Source: QWHO01 sp021404945
GTDB taxonomy: Bacteria; Vulcanimicrobiota; Xenobia; Xenobiales; QWHO01
Length of the DNA stretch: 64,000 bases
Assembly: GCA_963169765.1 (NCBI GenBank)
Contig: CAUJEN010000010.1
Location: 1 to 64,000, forward strand
Direction of reading: 5' to 3'
The position numbers and the translations under genes were made by a program. The notes under the pieces are model-generated. The model was not told the origin of the DNA. It made no database searches and saw only the letters and a list, made by a program, of their open reading frames with translations. Shown here piece after piece: positions 55,672 to 64,000 of the stretch. Positions within the stretch are counted from its first letter, which is position 1. Every line of letters starts with the position of its first letter.

Positions 55672-56559
55672 TCAGCGCAAGATCTTCTGAGCTTTCTTGA
55701 GGGCGTTCTTCTCATTGATGTAGGAAAGCTTGCGATAGGCCTCGCCGATCTCAAACCAGGCCACCTCATCCGCCTCACCATCCCGCGGCGTGGCGTTCTC
55801 CTCGACGAGCTGCATCAGGTAGAAAAAAACGAACTTGTGGTAGAGCGTCTGGGTTTCCTTGAGGTAGAAGTAGTATTCGATCTCGTGGAGCTTGTCGAGA
55901 GCCTGGGTACGATGCCCGGTCTCTTCCAGAATCTCGCGCTCGGCGGTCTGCTCATAGGTCTCGCCCTTGTCCACCCGGCCCTTGGGCAGGGCCCAGATCC
56001 GGCCGCCGCGTTTGGAGACCAGGCAGATCTTGTACTTGTTCTTCTCGCGCTTGAAGACCACGCCTCCGGCGGACATCTGCAGAGCCTCGGGGGTCGCTGT
56101 GGCCGCCTGGGCACCCTCGGAGCCGAATCGAACCTGCCCCCCCAGAAAGTTGGAGAACTGTCCGGGGCTGCTGGCCAGCGCCTGTTGGGCCAGTTGACTG
56201 GCCGGGTGGTCGGGGGAAACCGGCCCGAAGCGAAACTCAAAGGTGAGCTCGCGCAGTTGCTTGCGAGCCCGAGAGAGGCCTTCGGCCAGGGCTCGATCTT
56301 CCGGGGGTTGCTGGGCCTCGAGCAGAGGGCCGCGCAGCCACTCGGCCTCGGTGTGAATGACGACCTGCCGAGGCTGATTTCGATTCACCTCTTCCAGACT
56401 GCGGATCAGGGCCATCAGCTGGGCCTGCTCGAGCGAAGCCGAGCCAGCACCCTGACTGATGCGGCGCACGGTGAGCTGGTCGCTCTCCAGAGTGATCCCC
56501 ATGCCGGCCCGGGGAGGGTCGGCCTGGTGGGCCGTCGCCAGGGTTACGACCAGTTTCAT
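55672..56559 (-). CDS. Fusion of an RNase H-like domain and a Nudix hydrolase
   Basis: 295 residues from ATG 56559, overlapping the upstream stop (ATGA). The C-terminal half is a Nudix hydrolase with the complete box GRVDKGETYEQTAEREILEETG interpreted as GX5EX7REUXEEXG (about residues 190-215), preceded by SAGGVVFKREKNKYKICLV. It should cleave a nucleoside-diphosphate-linked substrate. The N-terminal ~90 residues run MKLVVTLATAH...SLEQAQLMALIRSLEEV...QVVIHTEAEWL, the strand-helix order of RNase H, but the first Asp is missing and the DS motif reads TEA, so it is probably inactive and used for binding. Confidence 0.8.
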   Translation of the reverse strand: MKLVVTLATAHQADPPRAGMGITLESDQLTVRRISQGAGSASLEQAQLMALIRSLEEVNRNQPRQVVIHTEAEWLRGPLLEAQQPPEDRALAEGLSRARKQLRELTFEFRFGPVSPDHPASQLAQQALASSPGQFSNFLGGQVRFGSEGAQAATATPEALQMSAGGVVFKREKNKYKICLVSKRGGRIWALPKGRVDKGETYEQTAEREILEETGHRTQALDKLHEIEYYFYLKETQTLYHKFVFFYLMQLVEENATPRDGEADEVAWFEIGEAYRKLSYINEKNALKKAQKILR

Positions 56560-58022
56560 TCGGGCCCGAAGTCGAAGTCCTCGGGCTCTTGCTTCTCGAG
56601 CTTGACATCGCGAGCCAGAGTGAGGTCGAAGAAGACCCAGGCCCGGGTGTCGAGGTCTCCACGCGCCGCCGTTCTCCAACTGGAGATGCCCGGATACACT
56701 CGAATCGTCTGAGCTCCGAACCTCTGCTCGAGGTCGGCCGCGAACTGGCGCAGCAGATTGCGGATGATCCAGGGATTGAACTCGTACATCATCGGCACGA
56801 CAAAGTCGACCTGCCAGCCCATCCAGTCCTGGCAGCAAAAGTCGTAACCGGAAAGCCGAAAGCGACCATTGTCCCGGTCTCGATAGTAGAGCGGGAGAAC
56901 TGCCGCCGACAGGGCTCGATGCGGCCCCAGGACCCGGCGCATGTCATCCACCAGAAGCCGCAAACTCGCTTCTCGACGCCGGAGAATCTCGTGGCAGCGG
57001 GTATACTGCTCGCGCAGGGTAGGGTTGGAGGCCTCGTAGTAGTTATAGGCTCCATCGCGGATGCCCAGCCACTCGGGTAACCCCTGTCCATCCACCGGAA
57101 AGCGTACGTGGTCCATGTGCAGGCCGGCGACCCCCGGGTGGCCCTGGATGATGCCGGTCAGAGCATCTTTCAGACGCTTGCGCACGAGCTCCGACTCGGG
57201 ATTGACGTAGATTGGGCGAAGCAGTTTACGCCGAGGAGCGGGAAAGGGGTCGTCCTGGGGCCCGACCAGGAGAAACTCGGGCGGATGGGCACCGGCCCGC
57301 ATCGCCTGACGAAGAACCGTTCCCAGCGGGCTACCCTGATCATTCACCCCGTGACGAGCGAGAATGACGGAGATCTGGCGGGCTTCGGAGCTGGTCTCGA
57401 ACAACCGGGCGGTCTCGCGCATGATGGCCACGGTATCGGGTGCCGCACCCGGCTTTCCATCCAGGCGGCCCGCCTCGCGTCGAAGATAGTCCGCTATCAG
57501 CTCGTTCCACAGGCTGGGGCCGCTGTGCCACGGCAGCATGGCCGTGGTGTTATCCATCTTCCAATAGAACATGTGGCACCAGGCGTGCACCTCGATGCCC
57601 TGATTACGGCCTTCCTGGATGAAGATCTGCAGGGTGTCGATCACCTCGTCGCCTTCGGTCCGAAAGCTCCAGCTCAGATGCGGGTAGACCGGAACGCCCC
57701 CTTCCCCGGGTTTGTAGGGCACCACTCGGGCCGTGTGGTTCTTGATCTCGACGGCGGGACAGATGGAGTAACCGCGCAGGAAGGTCTCCAGAAAAACGGC
57801 CGTGACGCCCTGCTTGGCCAGGTGGGCCATGGTCTGACGGGCTACCCGGCGTACTTCCAACTCACCATATTGACGTGTACCCGGGAACAGCCAGTCAGGA
57901 GAGAGCCAGACGCCGACCATGGGGGGCTCGAGCTCGTAGTTGTCCTGGGCCCAGAGGGGCGTCGCTGAACAGAGCCACAGAATGAACAGGAGCAGGAGCA
58001 GGAATGACTTCCGCAGCGCCAT
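56556..58022 (-). CDS. Secreted GHL10-family glycosyl hydrolase-like protein
   Basis: 488 residues from ATG 58022 (GTG at 58040 also in frame). MALRKSFLLLLLFILWL then CSATPLWAQ is a signal peptide. The protein begins VGVWLSPDWLF, then GVTAVFLETF, IEVHAWCHMFYW, VAGLHMDHVRFP, LSAAVLPLYYRD, VDFVVPMMYEF and TIRVYPGISSW, the TIM-barrel order of GHL10/YngK proteins, which include enzymes acting on peptidoglycan-derived glycans. Extracytoplasmic. The next gene starts inside its stop codon. Confidence 0.82.
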   Translation of the reverse strand: MALRKSFLLLLLFILWLCSATPLWAQDNYELEPPMVGVWLSPDWLFPGTRQYGELEVRRVARQTMAHLAKQGVTAVFLETFLRGYSICPAVEIKNHTARVVPYKPGEGGVPVYPHLSWSFRTEGDEVIDTLQIFIQEGRNQGIEVHAWCHMFYWKMDNTTAMLPWHSGPSLWNELIADYLRREAGRLDGKPGAAPDTVAIMRETARLFETSSEARQISVILARHGVNDQGSPLGTVLRQAMRAGAHPPEFLLVGPQDDPFPAPRRKLLRPIYVNPESELVRKRLKDALTGIIQGHPGVAGLHMDHVRFPVDGQGLPEWLGIRDGAYNYYEASNPTLREQYTRCHEILRRREASLRLLVDDMRRVLGPHRALSAAVLPLYYRDRDNGRFRLSGYDFCCQDWMGWQVDFVVPMMYEFNPWIIRNLLRQFAADLEQRFGAQTIRVYPGISSWRTAARGDLDTRAWVFFDLTLARDVKLEKQEPEDFDFGPE

Positions 58023-58202
58023 CGAGGGAATTCTCCGCACAAATCTTGAGTCGCCGCCTCGACCCTGGGCAGCGCGACTTTATGGGAATTCAAGCCAGGG
58101 CGCTCAGATCCTCCCCCGAGCCTGGTTCCAGTCGAAGCCCGAAGCTCAACGCGAAGCTCAGTAACGTTGCAGAAACCCGCTTCGACGGCGCGACCCCTAG
58201 GA

Positions 58203-58344
58203 GCGCAGCCGGAAACCCCCTTGACACGGTTTTCCGGCTGCGCGACGCCCAACAGATTGTGCTAGAAGTCCGGACGCCCACAACATCTTGTGGTGGCGGA
58301 GGTTCCCTCCGACACCACATGGGGGTTTGCGGCCGGACTTCTAG
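58203..58344 (-). repeat. Family-1 palindromic element, complete copy
   Basis: Hairpin 2: 58203-58243, GCGCAGCCGGAAA with TTTCCGGCTGCGC. Hairpin 1: CTAGAAGTCCGG (58262-58273) with CCGGACTTCTAG (58333-58344), a perfect 12-bp inverted repeat, enclosing GTGGTGGCGGAGG/CCTCCGACACCAC. The outer arm contains the stop codon of the Pro-rich protein gene (58341-58343). The rest of the 318-bp gap (58023-58340) carries no gene that I can support. Confidence 0.85.
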
Positions 58345-60278
58345 AAGCCGAACCCCCCGAACGCAAAGGGCATCATCATGGGCATCATCATCATGGGCAT
58401 CATCATCATCGGGAGCATGCTGATCATGCTGATGGCCGGCATCAAGCTCATTATCGACCACAAGGGTGCATTGCTCATGGGCGGCATTTGCATCTGTTGC
58501 TGCATCTGCCAGGGCGCCGGCTGCTGGTACTGGCCGTAGGACTGCATCGAGGGAGGCAGGCTGCCGGGATGAGGCTGGTAGGGCATCTGGATTCCCGAAT
58601 AAGCCTGGTAGGGGTCGTAGGAAGCCTGTTGCGGGTCGTAGTAAGGTTGCTGCGGAGAGCGGTAGTCTGGCTGGAATCGGCCCATTTGCTGCCAGTCGTC
58701 CGCGCAGCTCTGGGGCTGAACGGGAGGAGTGGGCGCGGGGCTGGGCGTGAAATCGCCCCAACGACCCCACCACTGGTTTGCGGCCGGTTGCTGGGGGGCA
58801 GGGGCAGCAGCCGTCTGTGCGGGAGCGGCCCCAAAGTCGCCCCACTGGCCGAACCAACTGTTGGAGGGCTGCGAAGCTGGAGCAGGCGTTGCTGCGGGCG
58901 TCGTCTGGGCGGGCGCGGCGCCGAAGTCGCCCCACTGTCCGAACCAGCCGTCGCCGGGTTGCGTGGAAGCCGGGGGTGCCTGGGGAGCTGTCTGGGGGGG
59001 CGGCTGGGGAGCCTTCCCGAAATCGCCCCAACTGCCCCACCAGTCGCTTCGGGGAGGAGGCGCAGGCACCTGGAATTCGTCGAAAACGCGATTCTGCCCG
59101 CCCGGAGCGATGACCGACTCCTGCGTCCTGGGCGGCGGGGCGATCTCGAACTCCTGAGGCGGAGGTGGGGCCGGATGCTGGCGGTCGAACTCCTCGAGAT
59201 CGATCTGCGCGCGAGCCAGGGAGCCGGCCTGGGTGGACCCGAGGCCGCGCTGGCGCATTTGCTCCATTCGAGCATAAGAATCTTGGGACGGAGGTGGCGC
59301 TGGCTGCTCGGAGGGTGGTGTCGGCACCGGGTCGGTCTGCACAGGACTTCCGCTGGCCGCGGCCTGACCCACCGGCTCGGAAGGCGGCAGAGCGCCATTG
59401 GCCCGCATGTCCTCGAGCATCTGGGCCATGTCGCCGGTGATCGGCTCTTTAAGGGGTCGAGGAACCTCACGAGCTCCTTGAAGCGACCCGGCCTCGGGAG
59501 CCCGGGCTTCGGCCTGACTCTGAGTGGAAGGCTCGGACGACGAGGGTACTGGACTCTGGGCGGAAGGCTCGGGGGGGGGCGAGGGCGCCGGACTCTGGGC
59601 GGGAGGCTCGGGGTACGGGGAGGTGGGCTGCGGGGCCGGGGTGGGCGAAGCGCCCGGGCCCTGCAAGCCAAGCTGCTGGGAGGCAAAGCCCGAGACGGGC
59701 GTGCTGCCCATTCCGTTGCGACGCATCTCTTCGAGCCTGGCCCAGGGGTCCTGGCTGACCGACTGCTGGGGAACCTGGGGCTGAGCGGAAATCTCAGGGG
59801 CCTGCTCGGAGGGGACCGGCGTCGGGGGGGGCGGGGAAGCCGACCCGGCTTGCCCGACGGCAGGCGCGGCGGCGGGCGGAGCGGAAGGCTCGGGAGCCTC
59901 GGGAATCTCGACGCCGGCCCGGCGCATGTTGGCGATCATCTCGCGCATGTCTTCCGAGACCGGCTCTTTGACGACGATGGGTCGGTCTGGTTGAGTTTGG
60001 ACAGCCGGAGGCTCCGGGGCGGGAGGCGCGCCCGGCTGCTCGGGAGCGGCTTGAGGCGGGGGAGCCTGGCCGAACGGGACCTGGTCGGCGACAATGGGGC
60101 CCATGGCCGTGCTTCCCAGCCCCTGCTTGCGCATCTGGGTCATTCGCTCATAAGGATCGACCGGGGCGCCGACTCTGTCCTCGGGCTCGGAGCTCGTAAC
60201 GGTCGGGTTGCCGTTGCTGGCGACAGGTCGACCGGCCTTGCCGGGATCGAACCCTGGAACCATCGGATTGACCGCCAT
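58341..60278 (-). CDS. Long Pro/Gln-rich repeat protein, unknown family
   Basis: 645 residues, ATG at 60278 with a strong GGAGGTGAG site. Almost wholly low-complexity. Three DPYERMTQMRKQGLGST-like repeats (~41, 176, 330), two VSEDMREMIANMRRAG-like repeats (~105, 279) and four WWGSWGDFGKAP-like repeats (~411, 442, 472, 500). A YDPQQ/YDPYQAY region and a Met-rich hydrophobic tail follow (~600-645, MMMMPMMMMPMMM). There is no signal peptide. The tail could insert in a membrane or drive assembly. The frame is intact on both sides, and its GC and repeats show selection at the protein level. I recognise no homologue. Confidence 0.75.
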   Translation of the reverse strand: MAVNPMVPGFDPGKAGRPVASNGNPTVTSSEPEDRVGAPVDPYERMTQMRKQGLGSTAMGPIVADQVPFGQAPPPQAAPEQPGAPPAPEPPAVQTQPDRPIVVKEPVSEDMREMIANMRRAGVEIPEAPEPSAPPAAAPAVGQAGSASPPPPTPVPSEQAPEISAQPQVPQQSVSQDPWARLEEMRRNGMGSTPVSGFASQQLGLQGPGASPTPAPQPTSPYPEPPAQSPAPSPPPEPSAQSPVPSSSEPSTQSQAEARAPEAGSLQGAREVPRPLKEPITGDMAQMLEDMRANGALPPSEPVGQAAASGSPVQTDPVPTPPSEQPAPPPSQDSYARMEQMRQRGLGSTQAGSLARAQIDLEEFDRQHPAPPPPQEFEIAPPPRTQESVIAPGGQNRVFDEFQVPAPPPRSDWWGSWGDFGKAPQPPPQTAPQAPPASTQPGDGWFGQWGDFGAAPAQTTPAATPAPASQPSNSWFGQWGDFGAAPAQTAAAPAPQQPAANQWWGRWGDFTPSPAPTPPVQPQSCADDWQQMGRFQPDYRSPQQPYYDPQQASYDPYQAYSGIQMPYQPHPGSLPPSMQSYGQYQQPAPWQMQQQMQMPPMSNAPLWSIMSLMPAISMISMLPMMMMPMMMMPMMMPFAFGGFGF

Positions 60279-60511
60279 CAGCTCACCTCCCTTCCACCAG
60301 CCCCTCGCTCCTCAACCTACCGCGAGCCTCTCAAAAGAGACTGAAACAAGACGCGCTCCTTCACAATACCGTGACCTACCGGCAAAGCGGTTGCCAGAAT
60401 ATTACCAGTTTATCCAGAACCCGGGGAGGGAGCAACCCCGGCCCGAGGCGAACCGGCCCTCACTGCACGCAAGCACCGTCTGCCAGCCTGCCGGGAAAGC
60501 GAGAGCCAAAC

Positions 60512-61063
60512 ATGAGCCAGACCGAGGCCGACCTGCGTCGGATGATCCGTGAGGAGACTGCCTTTCGCGTGGGCTCGGGGTTTGATGTCCACCGCTTCGC
60601 CGAAGGGCGTCCCTTGATCTTGGGAGGGGTCGAGATCGCCTGCGAGGTTGGCCTGCTCGGCCACTCCGACGCTGACGTCATCGTGCACGCCGCCATGGAC
60701 GCCGTACTCGGGGCGGCCGGCCTGAGCGACATCGGAAATCTCTTTCCGGATACCGACGAGCAGTTTCGAGGCGCCGACAGTCTCGAGCTGGCTCGCCGGG
60801 TGGCCTGGGCCGTTCACGAGGCGGGCTGGAGCATCGTCAACCTGGACCTGGCCGTGATGGCCGAGAAGCCCCGTCTGTCCCCTCACGTGGCCGCCATGCG
60901 CGAGCGCATGGGTGGCGCCTTCGGGCTGGAGCCCTGGCAGATCGGCATCAAGGCCACCACCATGGAGAAGCTCGGCTTCATCGGTCGCTCAGAAGGAATT
61001 GCAGCGCTGGCAACCGCGCTGCTGCGGCACTATCCATCAACAATCCGGGAGGAAGCACCATGA
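60512..61063 (+). CDS. ispF: 2-C-methyl-D-erythritol 2,4-cyclodiphosphate synthase
   Basis: Forms the cyclic diphosphate of the non-mevalonate isoprenoid pathway. 183 residues from ATG 60512, with an N-terminal extension of ~20 over the usual ~160. Zinc ligands are in GSGFDVHRF and GHSDADVIVHAAMDAVLGA; FPDTDEQF and the CMP-binding KATTMEKLGFIGR are intact. It ends with an ATGA overlap onto the UPF0173 gene. ispD is not adjacent. Confidence 0.96.
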   Translation: MSQTEADLRRMIREETAFRVGSGFDVHRFAEGRPLILGGVEIACEVGLLGHSDADVIVHAAMDAVLGAAGLSDIGNLFPDTDEQFRGADSLELARRVAWAVHEAGWSIVNLDLAVMAEKPRLSPHVAAMRERMGGAFGLEPWQIGIKATTMEKLGFIGRSEGIAALATALLRHYPSTIREEAP

Positions 61064-61758
61064 AAATCCGCTATCTGGGTCATTCTGCTCTGGCTGTCGA
61101 GCACGAGACGACCACCGTGGTGGTCGATCCGTTCATGACAGGGGGGCCCTGGGTCAAGGCTATCCCCTCCGACCTCAAACCTACCACCATTCTGCTCACT
61201 CACGGCCACGAGGACCACGTGGGCGACGCGGTCGAGCTGAGCAAGAAGCACAAAGCCCGCGTGGTCGCCATGTTCGAGCTGGCCAACCGGCTGGCGGAGC
61301 TGGGGGCCGAGGTGGTGCACTGCGGCCTGGGCGGCCGCGTCAAGCACGACTGGGGCTGGTCCAAGCTGGTGCCCGCCTGGCACTCCTCCTCCTTCCACGG
61401 CAAGTACATGGGCACGCCGGCCGGAGTGGTCTTCGAGGTCGGGGGACGGGTCTTCTATCACGCCGGGGACACCTGCATCTTCTCGGACATGAAATTGATC
61501 GCCGAGCTCTACAAGCCCGAAATCATGTTCCTCCCCATCGGCGGAACCTTCACCATGGACGTCTTCGAGGCCGTCAAAGCCATCGAGTTCGTGGCCCCGC
61601 GCTTTGCCATCCCCATCCACTACAATACCTTCGAGCCCATCAAGCAGGACCCCGAGGAGTTCCGGCGCGAGGTGGAGAGCCGTTTCAACACCAGAGTGCA
61701 GGTCATGAAGGCTCTGGAAAGTTGGGAGATCCCCAGCCCGGTGACCAGCTCCAAATAA
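61060..61758 (+). CDS. UPF0173 metal-dependent hydrolase (metallo-beta-lactamase fold)
   Basis: 232 residues. Metal site: GHSALAVE, VVVDPF, THGHEDHVGD (HxHxDH), AWHSSSFHG, FYHAGDTC and IPIHYNTF, all in the order of the UPF0173/L-ascorbate-lactonase-like family. The physiological substrate is not established. Translationally coupled to ispF by ATGA. Confidence 0.9.
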   Translation: MKIRYLGHSALAVEHETTTVVVDPFMTGGPWVKAIPSDLKPTTILLTHGHEDHVGDAVELSKKHKARVVAMFELANRLAELGAEVVHCGLGGRVKHDWGWSKLVPAWHSSSFHGKYMGTPAGVVFEVGGRVFYHAGDTCIFSDMKLIAELYKPEIMFLPIGGTFTMDVFEAVKAIEFVAPRFAIPIHYNTFEPIKQDPEEFRREVESRFNTRVQVMKALESWEIPSPVTSSK

Positions 61759-61800
61759 ACAGCAGGATTCGGCTCTCGGCTGGAAAAAACTTCAGGAGCC

Positions 61801-63582
61801 ATGCCGAGAGCCTTTGTCCGTACACTGTGCCTCCTGTCGCTGGCCCTGGGCCTGCTGGCCCCCGTTCGGGCCGATGAGCTCAATCGGGTCACCCTGGTGC
61901 GCATCGGTCAGCACGGGGATACCCTGCGCCTGGTTCTGGAAACCGAGAGCGCGCCCGTCTGCCAGGTCTACCAGCGCAGCAAGCCCGAGCGCCTGGTGTT
62001 CGAGGTGGTGGGGGCCGAGCTGCCCGACAGCCTGCGTCGGCCCACCCCCCGGGCTCCCTGGCTCCTGTCGAGCAACCTGCAACAAGAGAACCTCAGTCGG
62101 GTGCGTTGGACGCTCAATCTGCGCGAGCGGATTCCGGCCTCGCAGATCAAGACCGAGGTGCTGGACAATCCTCCCCGGCTGGTGGTGGACATCGATCCCT
62201 ACTACGCTCGCGAAGAGACGATTTCGCTCAGCTCGGGGCTCAAGTGGATCCGCCGCGAGGCAGCCAACTCCACGGGCTATCTTCTCTGGAACGACGTGAG
62301 CTATGCGCTGGATGACCCCAAGGTGCGCCTGGACGTGGGCCTGGCCCAGAATCGGCTGGACGCCCGCGAGACCGTCAGCTCGATGGTGCGCCGCACGGGA
62401 GCGCGGGTGGGCATCAACGGCGGCTACTTTGCCACCTCCGGCGGTCCCCTGGGGCTGGTCGTCAAAGAGGGCAAGCTGCTGACCCCGCACGTTGGGCGTC
62501 GACCGCCGCGAACCGCCCTGGCCCAGACCCGGGACCGCAAAGTCAGCTTCAGCCGCATCGCTGCCCGCGGGGGAAAGCTCGTCTCCACCGACGGCAACAC
62601 CTGGACCGACGTCCTGTTGGCTCTGGGAGGTGGTCCCCAACTGGTCCACCGAGGAGCGATCGCCCTCACCACCGAGCAGGAAGCGCTGGGGCGCAGCGGC
62701 AACGACATCACCAGATCGTGCGGCCGCACGGCCCTGGCCACCACCCGCGACGGGCGCATGCTGCTGGCCACCGCCGCCGGCTGGCGGGACACCCACACCC
62801 AGGGTCTGCGCCTGGAAGAGCTGGCTTCACGCCTGATCCGTCGGGGGGCGGTGGAGGCCATGAACCTGGACGGAGGGGCCAGTGTGGACATGGTCATCGG
62901 AGGGGACGTGGTGGGCTCGGGACCGGGCTCGACCACCCGCGAGAAGCCCGTGGCCACCGCCTTGCTGGTGCATGACGAGCACCCGGCCACTTACCCCGAG
63001 AGCATCCAACTCAGCGTGGAGGAATCGAGCCTGCCGGCCGACGGGTCGAGCAAGACCCGGGTGGTGGCCGAGGTGACCGCTCCCGGGGGACAGAGCGTGC
63101 CCGACGGCACTCCCATTCGCTTCCTGGGCGACCGGGTCAGGCTGTCTGCCTACGCCACCACCGTCAAGGAAGGTCGGGCCAGCGTCGAGCTGACTTCCCT
63201 GCGCTTGCCCGGGCCGGGTCTGGTCAAGGTGGAGTGTGGGGGAGCCCGGGCTGAGGAAAGCCTGTGCTACCAGGCCGGCAGCCCTCGCCGCCTGAGGGCT
63301 GACCTGGTGCGCCAGCGTTACCAGGCTCCCGGCCAGCTGGCGGTCGTGGCTGTGCAGGTCGATGACGAATGGGGCAACCCGATGGGCTCGGTGCCCATCC
63401 GGTGCGCCGAGTCGGACTTTCAGATTCCAACCGATGGCAGCCTGCAACTCGAGATCCCCCTCGAGCTGAAGGGCGGGACGGTCACGATCGAATCGGCCGG
63501 TCTGAGCAGCGTTACGGTGACGGTCGGGGCGATGGAGGCACCGCTGGCTCCAAGCCCGTCTCCTTCCCCGAAGGCTCGCTGA
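61801..63582 (+). CDS. Secreted AMIN plus phosphodiester-glycosidase (NAGPA) protein
   Basis: 593 residues. MPRAFVRTLCLLSLALG then LLAPVRA is a signal peptide. Residues ~28-140 look like an AMIN domain (DTLRLVLETES, PERLVFEVVGAELP, PRLVVDIDPYY), which targets proteins to peptidoglycan or secretins. The NAGPA/DUF2233 domain (~190-390) has VGINGGYFATSGGPLGLVV, LALGGGPQLV and AMNLDGGASVDMVI. A C-terminal Ig-like part (~400-590) ends in a SPSPSPK tail. Likely cleaves sugar phosphodiesters in the envelope. It overlaps the convergent gene by 71 bp. Confidence 0.85.
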   Translation: MPRAFVRTLCLLSLALGLLAPVRADELNRVTLVRIGQHGDTLRLVLETESAPVCQVYQRSKPERLVFEVVGAELPDSLRRPTPRAPWLLSSNLQQENLSRVRWTLNLRERIPASQIKTEVLDNPPRLVVDIDPYYAREETISLSSGLKWIRREAANSTGYLLWNDVSYALDDPKVRLDVGLAQNRLDARETVSSMVRRTGARVGINGGYFATSGGPLGLVVKEGKLLTPHVGRRPPRTALAQTRDRKVSFSRIAARGGKLVSTDGNTWTDVLLALGGGPQLVHRGAIALTTEQEALGRSGNDITRSCGRTALATTRDGRMLLATAAGWRDTHTQGLRLEELASRLIRRGAVEAMNLDGGASVDMVIGGDVVGSGPGSTTREKPVATALLVHDEHPATYPESIQLSVEESSLPADGSSKTRVVAEVTAPGGQSVPDGTPIRFLGDRVRLSAYATTVKEGRASVELTSLRLPGPGLVKVECGGARAEESLCYQAGSPRRLRADLVRQRYQAPGQLAVVAVQVDDEWGNPMGSVPIRCAESDFQIPTDGSLQLEIPLELKGGTVTIESAGLSSVTVTVGAMEAPLAPSPSPSPKAR

Positions 63583-64000
63583 CCAGCTGGTAGGTTCCGT
63601 CTCGCACCTCGACCACGTAGGCCCGGCGCCGATCGAGCTTTTTTCCGGGAGCAAAGCTGCCGGTCACCCCGACATACTCGGAAAGCCCGGCCAGGTAGTC
63701 GCGCACGGAGCGCCGCGTCGCTCCCGGCGTCTCCAGCGCGGGCAAGACCATCTTGAGCACGTCATAGGCCGTGGCCTCGCGATGAGAGGGGTCCAGCTCG
63801 CCGAAGGTCTGCTGGAACTTGCGCTTGAAGTCGGCCACCTCGGGGCGGCTCGCGTCCGGATGAAAATAGGCCGAAAGCAGCAGCCCCTCCACGTCTTTGC
63901 CTCCGCTACGCACCAGCTCGCTGCCGAAGAGGCGGGCCTGACTGGCGGTGGGTACCTGGATGCCGGCCTGGTGCAACTGGCGCATGAGATCGACGAGCAC
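63512..64000 (-). CDS. C-terminal part of a solute-binding protein (Peripla_BP_6-like), cut by window edge
   Basis: The last 162 residues of a protein whose start lies beyond 64000. VPTASQARLFGSELVRSGGKDVEGLLLSAYF, ATAYDVLKMVLPALE and YVGVTGSFAPGKKLDRRRAYVVEV fit the second lobe of branched-chain amino-acid-type periplasmic binding proteins (G-x-F-x(n)-R...V-V-x-V-x-D-G). A Pro-rich tail follows. Convergent with the NAGPA gene. Confidence 0.7.
   Translation of the reverse strand: MLVDLMRQLHQAGIQVPTASQARLFGSELVRSGGKDVEGLLLSAYFHPDASRPEVADFKRKFQQTFGELDPSHREATAYDVLKMVLPALETPGATRRSVRDYLAGLSEYVGVTGSFAPGKKLDRRRAYVVEVRDGTYQLVSEPSGKETGLEPAVPPSPRPSP

Noticed and set aside
58290..60344. 684-residue Gly/Arg-rich open frame opposite the Pro-rich protein
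   Set aside because: Composition is the complement of Pro/Ser/Gln codons; the minus-strand frame has a strong ribosome site and ordered repeats.

Overview
This is a high-GC bacterial chromosome window of densely packed genes on both strands, many joined by ATGA or GTGA stop/start overlaps. I found no tRNA, rRNA, CRISPR array, integrase or transposase. Lipobox lipoproteins, Sec signal peptides, an AMIN-domain envelope protein and PilZ/GGDEF-EAL signalling suggest a diderm outside the well-studied proteobacteria. The gene content resembles uncultured groups such as Vulcanimicrobiota/Eremiobacterota, but the sequence alone does not settle this and that placement is low confidence.

Layout. 1-1.7 kb: groES and a 5' part of groEL (cut by the window edge). 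1.9-7.2 kb: a Uma2-type nuclease, an esterase, alpha/beta hydrolases and the ABC-F factor EttA. 6.1-13.8 kb: a tightly overlapping minus-strand operon of GGDEF-EAL protein, a Clp-type AAA+ ATPase with a C-terminal release-factor PCRF-like domain, two membrane proteins (one with a PQQ-type propeller) and a lipase-like hydrolase. 13.9-19.9 kb: an EF-hand membrane protein, a radical SAM protein, a lipoprotein, small membrane proteins and a flavin monooxygenase-like enzyme. 20-29.2 kb: an envelope glycan-type cluster with one GT2 and four multi-TM GT-C-like proteins plus a CARDB lipoprotein. 30.2-35 kb: a disulfide oxidoreductase, a Tes/TrsS-like radical SAM protein, a TrsM-like methyltransferase and a DUF2231-type membrane protein. 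35.3-44.2 kb: small proteins, two PilZ proteins, AspRS, cytidine deaminase plus 5'-nucleotidase, a Fur-family regulator and a cyclase-family operon. 44.2-50.6 kb: duplicated-domain trehalase, VOC protein, secreted GH5-like enzyme, TPR protein. 50.9-53 kb: a second complete groESL. 53-64 kb: arrestin-like, HEAT, RNase H-like/Nudix, GHL10, a repetitive Pro-rich protein, IspF, UPF0173 hydrolase, NAGPA protein and part of a solute-binding protein.

The most unusual signals are these: the Clp-PCRF fusion and its operon; two families of small palindromic intergenic elements that lie at gene 3' ends, one copy of which runs into the start of a gene; a short N-terminal motif shared by unrelated proteins (lipase, trehalase, cytidine deaminase, coil protein); TTAGAG direct repeats spaced 22-23 bp in front of both groESL operons; a palindrome over the -35 box of an almost leaderless PilZ gene; and a long Pro-rich protein with WGxWGDF and RMxxMRxxGLGST repeats.
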